6,375 nucleotides of DNA from Phycisphaerales bacterium (GTDB lineage Bacteria > Planctomycetota > Phycisphaerae > Tepidisphaerales > Tepidisphaeraceae): contig JAQGHP010000294.1 of assembly GCA_028288775.1 (NCBI GenBank), forward strand, positions 1 through 6,375, written 5' to 3'. This document shows, piece after piece, positions 1 to 4,603 of this stretch. Both the position numbers and the translations under genes were made by a program. The notes beneath the pieces were generated by a model. It searched no databases. It saw nothing but the letters and a program-made list of their open reading frames with translations, and was not told the origin of the DNA. Position 1 is the first letter of the stretch, and every line of letters starts with the position of its first letter.

Positions 1-9
1 GGCCGAACT

Positions 10-22
10 GCGAGTTGCTCGC
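10..22. repeat. Small hairpin near the left edge
   Basis: Five-base arms (GCGAG at 10-14, CTCGC at 18-22) surround the loop TTG. It lies about 90 bases beyond the stop of the minus-strand hydrolase gene. There is no T-run, so I do not call it an intrinsic terminator. The rest of 1-114 holds no convincing gene. Confidence 0.35.
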
Positions 23-65
23 TTCGCAATGAAAACGCGACTCGGGCACTCCGCCCCTCACCCTA

Positions 66-91
66 TCTCTCCCCCGAGTAAGATGGAGAGA
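66..91. repeat. Stem-loop of the CTCTCC...GGAGAG dispersed-repeat type
   Basis: Perfect 7-base arms (TCTCTCC at 66-72, GGAGAGA at 85-91) enclose a 12-base loop. The flanks read CCCTCACCCTA on the left and GAACCGG on the right. From memory, many GC-rich environmental bacteria have scattered copies of a similar CCCTCACCC...CTCTCCC...GGGAGAGGG...ACC element. It sits 24 bases past the stop codon of the minus-strand hydrolase gene, so it falls in that gene's 3' untranslated region. No T-tract follows on either strand, so a terminator role is unproven. Confidence 0.5.
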
Positions 92-114
92 GAACCGGAC
101 CGCGAACTCGAAAA

Positions 115-789
115 TCACTTCGGTTTCTCAGTCTCACCGCGCCCCAACGCCCGCTTGACGCGCTCGACAATCGCCCGATGCAATTTCCGATTCGCCGCGA
201 TCGTCGCATGCGACGTCCCCGGCTCCAGCAAATCAGCGCGGTCCGTCCGCAAATTCTGGTTTATCAACTTGCCCCCGTGCGATTCGGACTCCAGCGGAGT
301 GCCGCGCAGCCAAGGGAACACGTCCCAAAAGCCGTTTGACTGATAAAAGTTCACGCACTCCCGCACGTTCCGCGGCACGCGCGAGGGCGTTACCGGGTCG
401 ATCGTGATCAGCAAATCAACCGGTATTCCACGGCCCTCCAGCACCCGCGCGATGTCAATCACGTCGTCCGCCCCGTAGGAAAATCCAATCAGCACGAGCG
501 GCGAACGGGCCCGCCCGGATCGCGCGTCGTCCACGATCTGTCCGGCCAGCGGCCGCCACTGAACCTCGGCGTAAACCGCCGCAGAAACACCACTCTCCCG
601 CAGTTCCCCGGCGAGATCGTCCATCCCCGAAGACCACAACCCGCGCCACCCACGCAAGAGATAAACCGCCCCGGCCCCGCGCCCCGAGGCATCAAGTTGC
701 GACGCCTTAATTTCCCCCCGCGGCAGCGCGTTGCAACCTCCCGCCATCAGCAGAAAGAAGGGGACGAAGCTCAGCGCCCACAGTTTCAT
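115..789 (-). CDS. Putative lipoprotein, alpha/beta-hydrolase (thioesterase/lipase-like) fold
   Basis: Predicted 224-residue exported or membrane-anchored hydrolase of unknown substrate. Residues 1-19 form a short hydrophobic signal with a possible lipobox ending at Cys19 (LLMAGGC); the -3 Ala is less usual than Leu, so lipidation is likely but not certain. The hydrolase core begins around 41 (AVYLLRGW). A nucleophile elbow GFSYG at 102-106 gives Ser104. Asp131 in LITIDP and His194 in GTSHATI are in the right order to complete a Ser-Asp-His triad. I chose ATG 789 because it puts the signal peptide at the N-terminus. The frame stays open up to 942, but that stretch translates a pair of palindromic repeats and should not be counted as protein. 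No clear Shine-Dalgarno precedes 789. The gene lies 212 bases downstream of the biotin ligase on the same strand, so it could be the last gene of that transcript or have its own promoter. Confidence 0.7.
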   Translation of the reverse strand: MKLWALSFVPFFLLMAGGCNALPRGEIKASQLDASGRGAGAVYLLRGWRGLWSSGMDDLAGELRESGVSAAVYAEVQWRPLAGQIVDDARSGRARSPLVLIGFSYGADDVIDIARVLEGRGIPVDLLITIDPVTPSRVPRNVRECVNFYQSNGFWDVFPWLRGTPLESESHGGKLINQNLRTDRADLLEPGTSHATIAANRKLHRAIVERVKRALGRGETEKPK

Positions 790-872
790 TTCAAAGTAAT
801 CGTAATTCCGACGCCCGAGCCGCCAAAGTCTGTTCGACCTCAGCCCGTTGAATAAGCGGTTCCAGATCTTTC

Positions 873-895
873 GTGGCATGGGCGGCTCGCCCATG
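873..895 (+). repeat. GTGG-headed palindrome (REP-like unit R1)
   Basis: The head GTGG (873-876) is followed by perfect 8-base arms CATGGGCG (877-884) and CGCCCATG (888-895) with a 3-base loop. It faces inward towards R2 at 920-942. Together they form a larger imperfect inverted repeat: 13 bases at 873-885 match the reverse complement of 930-942 with one mismatch. Confidence 0.8.
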
Positions 896-919
896 AACCC
901 GCCGCTATCGCGGCACAAA

Positions 920-942
920 CACGGGCGGGCCGCCCGTGCCAC
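920..942 (-). repeat. GTGG-headed palindrome (REP-like unit R2)
   Basis: On the minus strand the head GTGG (942-939) is followed by perfect 9-base arms, CACGGGCGG and CCGCCCGTG, around one central base. It is the inverted partner of R1. The pair lies between the biotin ligase stop (1002) and the hydrolase start (789), so a minus-strand transcript across it could fold into one long stem or two short ones. Confidence 0.8.
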
Positions 943-1001
943 AAGGCTGCGAAACGAGAGCTCAACCCGGCCGGGCTTTAGGCGCGTAAGGTGCAGTAGC
1001 G

Positions 1002-1769
1002 CTACACCGAAACCTGCCCGGCAATAACGTGATGCACCTTCCCCCGCGCGCGGAGCAGCAGGCGGCCCATCTCGTCAAGCCCTTCGCATTTCCCCGAGAT
1101 CGGCGGCTCCCCGTTACCGGTCACGACGCTTACCGATTTGCCAATGAGCGCATGGTGGGCGTCGTATTCCCGCAGCAGCTCGGCGAACGGCCGATCCGCG
1201 CCGCGCGCCAGCAGTAGCCGAAGGTGCGACGCGACGATCGTGAGCACCGAAGTCAAATCGAGCTCCCGGCGAGCGATCGACTGAAGCGATGTAATCCGCT
1301 CGCGCAGCTGCGCCGGTGCGTGCGACGGGACGATATTCACGTTGAGCCCGAGGCCGATGAGGTCCGCCTTTTCGATGCGCTCGCAGAGCAACCCGCCGAG
1401 CTTGCGGCCGCCGTAGAGCAGATCGTTGGGCCACTTGAGCTGCACACCGTTATCGCCCGTCAGCTCCGCCGCGGCGTTGCGCACGGCCAATCCCGCGATC
1501 AGCGGCAACTGGTGTGGGGCCATCTGGGAGTCGATAGGGAAGGCGAAGGTGACGGTGATCGACCCGCCCGCCGACCACCAGGTGTTTGCGCCCCGCCCGC
1601 GGCCCGCCGTCTGTCGGCCTGCCAGCACCACGGCGGGCGCATAGAGCCGGCCCGCCCGCCGCATCGCGGCGGCGTGATCATTCGTGCTGCGGAGCCGGGG
1701 GAACCAGTACAGGCGAAAAGGCTTGAGCCCGTCACGGAGGCGGGCGAGGTTGAAGGATCGCTCACCCAC
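1002..1769 (-). CDS. birA: Biotin--[acetyl-CoA-carboxylase] ligase, BirA type without DNA-binding domain
   Basis: This 255-residue cytoplasmic enzyme activates biotin with ATP to biotinyl-5'-AMP and transfers it to a lysine of biotin-dependent carboxylases. Family motifs appear in order: STNDHA (28-33), the biotin/adenylate loop GRGRGANTWW (56-65), KWPNDLL (112-118) with GRKLGGLLCE (121-130), and GLGLNVNI (139-146). A C-terminal SH3-like segment covers about 208-255. The N-terminal helix-turn-helix of E. coli BirA is absent, so this is a catalytic-only (group I) ligase that should not repress biotin genes. The GTG start at 1769 is well supported: an in-frame TGA lies four codons upstream (1779-1781), and no other start codon precedes the STNDHA motif. 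It overlaps the end of moaA by 8 bases, which suggests translational coupling. No obvious Shine-Dalgarno is seen. Confidence 0.92.
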   Translation of the reverse strand: MGERSFNLARLRDGLKPFRLYWFPRLRSTNDHAAAMRRAGRLYAPAVVLAGRQTAGRGRGANTWWSAGGSITVTFAFPIDSQMAPHQLPLIAGLAVRNAAAELTGDNGVQLKWPNDLLYGGRKLGGLLCERIEKADLIGLGLNVNIVPSHAPAQLRERITSLQSIARRELDLTSVLTIVASHLRLLLARGADRPFAELLREYDAHHALIGKSVSVVTGNGEPPISGKCEGLDEMGRLLLRARGKVHHVIAGQVSV

Positions 1770-2922
1770 CGATGCGGCTCATCTGCTCGTTCCCATGCCG
1801 GCTATGCACGTCCGGCTTCAGCCGCACGCAATCGGTCATCGCCCGCGCGATGTTGTCGCGCCGCGTCGCCGAATCCTCCGCCGACCGCAGGATCGGCCGC
1901 ACGTCCACCTCGCCGCCTTCAAAAAGGCAGGAGCGCAGCACGCCGTTGGCGGTGAGCCGCAGGCGGTTGCACGTGGCGCAGAAGGGGGCCGACATCGCGC
2001 TGATGAACCCCACCCGCCCCCGCGGCGAGCCCAGCGCAAGCCGATAAACATTCGCCGGGCCGACCCCCGGCTCGCTGCCGCGGTCCACCGGAAGCAGCGG
2101 GCCAAGCTCGCGCTCGATCCGCTCGCGCACCTCGGCCTCGGGGATCAACGACTCGCTCCCCCGGTCCTGCGCTCCACATCCCCCGGCGGGGCCGATCTCG
2201 TCCTCCGCAATTTCCGTAGCATGGGTGCCCCGCCCATGATTTCCCGACACTTCTGCACCGCCCGGACGAAGAAGCGCCGCATCCCCCAGCGGCATGTACT
2301 CGATAAACCGCACCGTCAGGCGTCGGCTGAGCGACAGCCGGGCAAAATCCGCAAGCTCGTCGTCGTTCGTCCCGCGCATCGTGACGACGTTGATCTTCAG
2401 CGAAGGGAATTCGACTTCCTCACACCGGTCCAGCCCGCGCAGCACCAGCGCCAAATCCCCCGTCCGCGTGATCTGCCGGAAGCGCTTAGATCGCAGTGAA
2501 TCGATGCTCACGGTCACCCGGTCCAGCCCCGCCTCGCGCAGCGGCCCGGCGAGTTCCGTCAGCCGCTGGCCGTTGGTCGTCAGCGACAGGTCCTCGACGC
2601 CCGCAATCCGCCGAAGCATCGCCACCAAATCCACCAACCCGTTCCGAACCGTAGGCTCGCCCCCCGTCAGCTTGAATCGGCGAATGCCATGCACCTCCAC
2701 CGCCGAGCGCACAACGTCACAAATTTCCTCAAACCCCAGAATATCTTCCCGCGGCAGCCACCTCACCCCTTCCTCCGGCATGCAATACACACATCGAAAA
2801 TTGCACCGATCCGTCACGCTGATGCGCAACACCCGCACCGCCCCAATGGACTTCGGCCCAGTATCAAACCCGGCGTGCGAGCCAGGCGAAGGAGCAGATA
2901 ATTCAAAAACCGGAAGACGCAT
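1762..2922 (-). CDS. moaA: GTP 3',8-cyclase MoaA (molybdenum cofactor biosynthesis), with a repeat-derived insertion
   Basis: This radical SAM enzyme catalyses the first step of molybdopterin synthesis, rearranging GTP to 3',8-cyclo-7,8-dihydro-GTP. The N-terminal [4Fe-4S] motif is CNFRCVYC (Cys40, 44, 47), followed by LTGGEP (85-90), SIDSL (139-143) and RFIEYMPLG (205-213). The second, C-terminal cluster is bound by Cys315, Cys318 and Cys332 (FCATCNRLRL...SCLF). The protein ends in the conserved Gly-Gly (385-386). At 386 residues it is longer than the usual 330-350, mainly because about 43 residues (215-257) separate MPLGD from SLIPEAEV, where homologues have around 8-15. That segment contains a palindromic repeat (2216-2238). 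All key cysteines and the C-terminal GG are intact, so the enzyme is probably functional. ATG 2922 is my preferred start. GTG at 2979 is in frame but would add 19 residues partly encoded by an intergenic palindrome. No clear Shine-Dalgarno precedes either. No other moa gene lies in the window. Confidence 0.93.
   Translation of the reverse strand: MRLPVFELSAPSPGSHAGFDTGPKSIGAVRVLRISVTDRCNFRCVYCMPEEGVRWLPREDILGFEEICDVVRSAVEVHGIRRFKLTGGEPTVRNGLVDLVAMLRRIAGVEDLSLTTNGQRLTELAGPLREAGLDRVTVSIDSLRSKRFRQITRTGDLALVLRGLDRCEEVEFPSLKINVVTMRGTNDDELADFARLSLSRRLTVRFIEYMPLGDAALLRPGGAEVSGNHGRGTHATEIAEDEIGPAGGCGAQDRGSESLIPEAEVRERIERELGPLLPVDRGSEPGVGPANVYRLALGSPRGRVGFISAMSAPFCATCNRLRLTANGVLRSCLFEGGEVDVRPILRSAEDSATRRDNIARAMTDCVRLKPDVHSRHGNEQMSRIGG
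2152..2280 (-). other. Extra in-frame segment within moaA
   Basis: These bases encode MoaA residues 215-257, between the end of the radical SAM core and the start of the C-terminal cluster domain. From my knowledge of MoaA proteins such as the E. coli and Staphylococcus ones, this linker is normally short. About 30-35 residues appear to be extra, rich in Gly, Ala, Glu and His, with no hydrophobic pattern. The segment includes REP-like unit R3, translated on the minus strand as GNHGRGTHATEI. The insert's exact edges cannot be fixed without an alignment. Confidence 0.65.
2216..2238 (+). repeat. GTAG-headed palindrome inside moaA (REP-like unit R3)
   Basis: The head GTAG (2216-2219) is followed by CATGGG (2220-2225) and CCCATG (2233-2238), with one further near-match inside the arms. 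It has the same plan as the intergenic units but lies inside a coding sequence. I see no inverted partner nearby. Confidence 0.7.
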
Positions 2923-2978
2923 CGCGAAGAATTGTATGCCCAAGGCCCGATGCCCGGTAGCCACCGAATTGTGACACA

Positions 2979-3002
2979 CCCGTCTCGCCCGGGCAGGACG
3001 GG
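2979..3002. repeat. GC-rich palindrome immediately upstream of moaA
   Basis: Arms CCCGTC (2979-2984) and GACGGG (2997-3002) enclose the inner palindrome GCCCGGGC (2987-2994). It lies about 57 bases upstream of the moaA start, where it would form a hairpin in the moaA leader or the 3' end of the upstream transcript. It has no GTGG head, so it may be a different family. Confidence 0.6.
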
Positions 3003-3033
3003 AATTTGCTCAGAGACGGTTTGCCCAACTCCC

Positions 3034-3056
3034 GTGGCACGGGTGGCCCGCCCGTG
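3034..3056 (+). repeat. GTGG-headed palindrome (REP-like unit R4)
   Basis: The head GTGG (3034-3037) is followed by arms CACGGG (3038-3043) and CCCGTG (3051-3056), with a GC-rich centre. A T-rich stretch (TTTTT) follows at 3057-3061. It is the outer left member of a nested inverted array whose right end is R5 (3245-3267). Confidence 0.75.
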
Positions 3057-3090
3057 TTTTTCGATGGTCTCCGTAGTGGTCCGCCCAACC

Positions 3091-3105
3091 TTCGGCTTTG
3101 CCGAA
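3091..3105. repeat. Hairpin TTCGGC/GCCGAA
   Basis: Six-base perfect arms TTCGGC (3091-3096) and GCCGAA (3100-3105) surround loop TTT. It is one of eight hairpins packed between 3034 and 3267. Confidence 0.6.
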
Positions 3106-3117
3106 CATTCCTGCGGT

Positions 3118-3141
3118 GTGGCACAGCCGCCCTCGGCTGTG
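3118..3141 (+). repeat. GTGG-headed palindrome, CACAGCCG subtype (REP-like unit S1)
   Basis: The head GTGG (3118-3121) is followed by CACAGCCG (3122-3129) and CGGCTGTG (3134-3141), with a 4-base loop. The plan matches the CAYGGGCGG units but the arm sequence differs. It faces inward towards S2 at 3168-3191. Confidence 0.75.
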
Positions 3142-3149
3142 CATTCTTT

Positions 3150-3166
3150 TTCCGCCGGCGGCGGAA
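3150..3166. repeat. Hairpin TTCCGCC/GGCGGAA at the centre of the array
   Basis: Seven-base perfect arms TTCCGCC (3150-3156) and GGCGGAA (3160-3166) surround loop GGC. It forms the symmetric spacer between the inverted units S1 and S2. Confidence 0.6.
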
Positions 3167-3167
3167 T

Positions 3168-3191
3168 CACAGCCGGGGACGGCTGTTCCAC
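3168..3191 (-). repeat. GTGG-headed palindrome, CACAGCCG subtype (REP-like unit S2)
   Basis: On the minus strand GTGG (3191-3188) precedes AACAGCC, a short loop and GGCTGTG. It is the inverted partner of S1, with small changes in the loop and first arm base, which argues against a very recent duplication. Confidence 0.7.
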
Positions 3192-3202
3192 ATACTGCTT
3201 TC

Positions 3203-3224
3203 TTCGATCCGGCTACGGATCGAA
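3203..3224. repeat. Hairpin TTCGATCCG/CGGATCGAA
   Basis: Nine-base perfect arms (3203-3211 and 3216-3224) surround loop GCTA. It is one of the strongest stems in the array. It lies between S2 and R5. Confidence 0.65.
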
Positions 3225-3227
3225 CGC

Positions 3228-3241
3228 CGCGGAGTACCGCG
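3228..3241. repeat. Hairpin CGCGG/CCGCG
   Basis: Five-base arms (3228-3232 and 3237-3241) surround loop AGTA, directly next to R5. Confidence 0.45.
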
Positions 3242-3244
3242 AAA

Positions 3245-3267
3245 CATGGGCAGGCCGCCCATGCCAC
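3245..3267 (-). repeat. GTGG-headed palindrome (REP-like unit R5)
   Basis: On the minus strand GTGG (3267-3264) precedes CATGGGC, a short centre and GCCCATG (arms at 3257-3263 and 3245-3251 on the plus strand). It is the inverted partner of R4 and closes the array 26 bases beyond the stop of the TIM-barrel gene. The array therefore lies in that gene's 3' untranslated region and could stabilise or end its transcript. Confidence 0.75.
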
Positions 3268-3292
3268 GAACGCCCCCATCACGTTTCACGCC

Positions 3293-4237
3293 TCACATCG
3301 CAAGAATCTTATCCATCCGCTCGCTCACGAACTTCAGCCGATTGAGGTCGCCACCACCGACTTCCGCACAAGCCCACGTGTTGTAGCCGATGTCGTCCAA
3401 CGCCTTCACGATCGCCGGCCAGTCGTTGTCCGGGCCTTCGGTCAGCTGGACGTCAAACCCTTTCCACAGCCCCTCGTTGTTCGCCTTCGCCCGGCTGAAT
3501 TCCTTGATGTGCAATTTCACGATCCGCTTGCCCAGCACGCGCACCCACTGCTCGGGCCAGCCGTAGACGATGACGTTGCCGATGTCGAAGTGCCATCCCA
3601 CGGCGTCCGGCGCTTCGAATTCGTCCACGTATCGAGCCGCTTCCAGGGGGCTCATGATGAAGTGGTTCCAGACGTTCTCGATTGCGATCTTCACGCCCAA
3701 TTCGCGCGCCAGCGGGATGGCCTTGCGGATTTCCTCCTGCGAGCGTTTCCAGCAGTCGTCGTAGCCAACGCTCTTGTCCACCACGCCCGGGACGAGCAGC
3801 ACGCTGGTGCCGCCCATCGCCTTGCAGTCGCGCAGCGCGGTCTGCAATCCCTTGAGCCCGGCGGCCCGCATTTCCGGATTGTTGTGCGAAAGGGTTTGCT
3901 GCCAGTGAACGCTGTCCACCACGCCTTCAATGACAATGCCCGTCTTCTCGCACGCGGCTTTCACCTCGTCGATGGAAATGTTGCTCGGGCTGTTCATCTC
4001 CACGCCATCAAACCCGGCGGCCTTCAGCGCCTCGAACTTTTCCAAGACCGTCTTGCCCACGCCGATCATGTCCCACATGACCGCCTTCTTGATCGCCCGC
4101 TTGTGCGCGGGGACATCGGGCTTGGCCGCATCGGACTTCGCCTCCTCCGCCGCGGAGAGCACGCTCCCCATCGCCGCGACCGCCAGCGCGCCGCCGCCGA
4201 ACTTCAAAACGTCCCGCCGGTTGAGAGGTGTGGTCAT
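3293..4237 (-). CDS. Tat-exported sugar phosphate isomerase/epimerase-like TIM-barrel protein
   Basis: A 314-residue protein of the xylose-isomerase-like TIM-barrel superfamily (AP_endonuc_2 type), which includes sugar epimerases and hydroxypyruvate-isomerase-like proteins. The substrate is not predictable here. The N-terminus has a twin-arginine signal, NRRDVLKF (6-13), then a hydrophobic stretch GGGALAVAAMGSVLSAA (14-30) with likely cleavage near 29-31, so it should reach the periplasm folded. Residues 50-314 form the barrel. Likely metal ligands, by analogy with D-tagatose 3-epimerase, are Glu187 (IAIENVW), Asp218 (WHFDIGN), His243 (KLHIKEF) and Glu292 (CAEVGGG). ATG 4237 is chosen because it places the Tat motif at the N-terminus. 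The frame is open to 4447, but the 70 extra residues come largely from tandem repeats (4331-4401) in the divergent gap. No strong Shine-Dalgarno is visible. Its divergent neighbour is the surface protein at 4604. Confidence 0.88.
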   Translation of the reverse strand: MTTPLNRRDVLKFGGGALAVAAMGSVLSAAEEAKSDAAKPDVPAHKRAIKKAVMWDMIGVGKTVLEKFEALKAAGFDGVEMNSPSNISIDEVKAACEKTGIVIEGVVDSVHWQQTLSHNNPEMRAAGLKGLQTALRDCKAMGGTSVLLVPGVVDKSVGYDDCWKRSQEEIRKAIPLARELGVKIAIENVWNHFIMSPLEAARYVDEFEAPDAVGWHFDIGNVIVYGWPEQWVRVLGKRIVKLHIKEFSRAKANNEGLWKGFDVQLTEGPDNDWPAIVKALDDIGYNTWACAEVGGGDLNRLKFVSERMDKILAM

Positions 4238-4330
4238 ATGGTCTGGTATCCAGGGAGGTGAACGGTCGTTGCAAGAATGTCCGCCGGGCCACTCTACCGG
4301 CCTTACTCCGCCCGGCAAGGGAATAGGCAG

Positions 4331-4366
4331 CACAAAGACCACAGAGGCCACAAAGAGCACAGAGAA
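4331..4366. repeat. Degenerate 9-base tandem repeat, four units
   Basis: Four head-to-tail 9-base units are visible: CACAAAGAC (4331-4339), CACAGAGGC (4340-4348), CACAAAGAG (4349-4357) and CACAGAGAA (4358-4366). The first four bases (CACA) are invariant and the rest varies among A, G and C. From memory, similar stretches (on the other strand, CTTTGTG and CTCTGTG) recur in many environmental bacterial genomes without known function. Confidence 0.8.
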
Positions 4367-4373
4367 AGGACAA

Positions 4374-4401
4374 TGCAGAGTGCAGATTGCAAAGTGCAAA
4401 A
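4374..4401. repeat. Degenerate 7-base tandem repeat (TGCARAN), four units
   Basis: Four consecutive 7-base units are visible: TGCAGAG (4374-4380), TGCAGAT (4381-4387), TGCAAAG (4388-4394) and TGCAAAA (4395-4401). TGCA is invariant. It begins only seven bases after the 9-base repeat ends, so the two may form one composite element. Confidence 0.8.
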
Positions 4402-4460
4402 CGAGGAGCGGCCAGAGATGCAGCCCTGTCATAGCCGGCCAAATCACCGACCCTTACGCA

Positions 4461-4488
4461 TTTTAACTTTTTACTTTTGCCTTTGCCC
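4461..4488. repeat. Degenerate 7-base tandem repeat (TTTTNNC), about four units
   Basis: Units TTTTAAC (4461-4467), TTTTTAC (4468-4474), TTTTGCC (4475-4481) and TTTGCCC (4482-4488) run head to tail. It is the third four-unit repeat in the same gap and the most AT-rich stretch of the window. Between 4238 and 4603 I see no gene, and no promoter I could defend. Confidence 0.65.
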
Positions 4489-4594
4489 CGCCCCAACTCG
4501 CCATCCGGGGCTCCATAAGCCGATAAGAAATCGTGACACCGCCAGCGCCCGCGGCTGCGCACGGACTGCGCACCCGCCAGAACGCATTTGCCGC

Positions 4595-4600
4595 AGGAGA
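4595..4600 (+). promoter_or_regulatory. Shine-Dalgarno site of the surface-protein gene
   Basis: AGGAGA ends three bases before ATG 4604. The spacing is short but the match is good, and it is the only clear ribosome-binding site in the window. It supports 4604 as the start. Confidence 0.65.
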
Positions 4601-4603
4601 AAC

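Noticed and set aside
29..343. Plus-strand open frame of 104 codons at the left edge
   Set aside because: Most of it is antisense to the hydrolase gene and its start lies in the repeat-like leader. No domain is visible.
964..979. Possible intrinsic terminator after the biotin ligase (palindrome CCCGGCCGGG)
   Set aside because: No U-run follows on the minus strand and the palindrome has almost no loop, so it cannot be called a terminator.
1224..1955. Plus-strand open frame of 243 codons opposite the biotin ligase
   Set aside because: It is antisense to a gene with all BirA motifs, and its translation is Arg/Pro/Ala-rich without family features, as expected from a GC-rich shadow.
1684..2974. 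Plus-strand open frames opposite moaA (1684-2499 and 2294-2974)
   Set aside because: They are antisense to an unmistakable moaA and show no motifs.
2979..3267. CRISPR array
   Set aside because: The repeats are palindromes in opposite orientations with unequal spacing and sequence. There are no identical direct repeats with uniform spacers, and no cas gene.
2814..3386. Several overlapping short open frames in both directions through the hairpin array
   Set aside because: The translations (for example GTGGPPVF, CGTAALGC) are just the palindromic repeats read as protein. Such strings occur in many spurious hypothetical proteins.
4238..4447. 70-residue N-terminal extension of the TIM-barrel protein, with hydrophobic stretches
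   Set aside because: The extra residues come largely from tandem repeats, and a standard Tat signal starts at ATG 4237.
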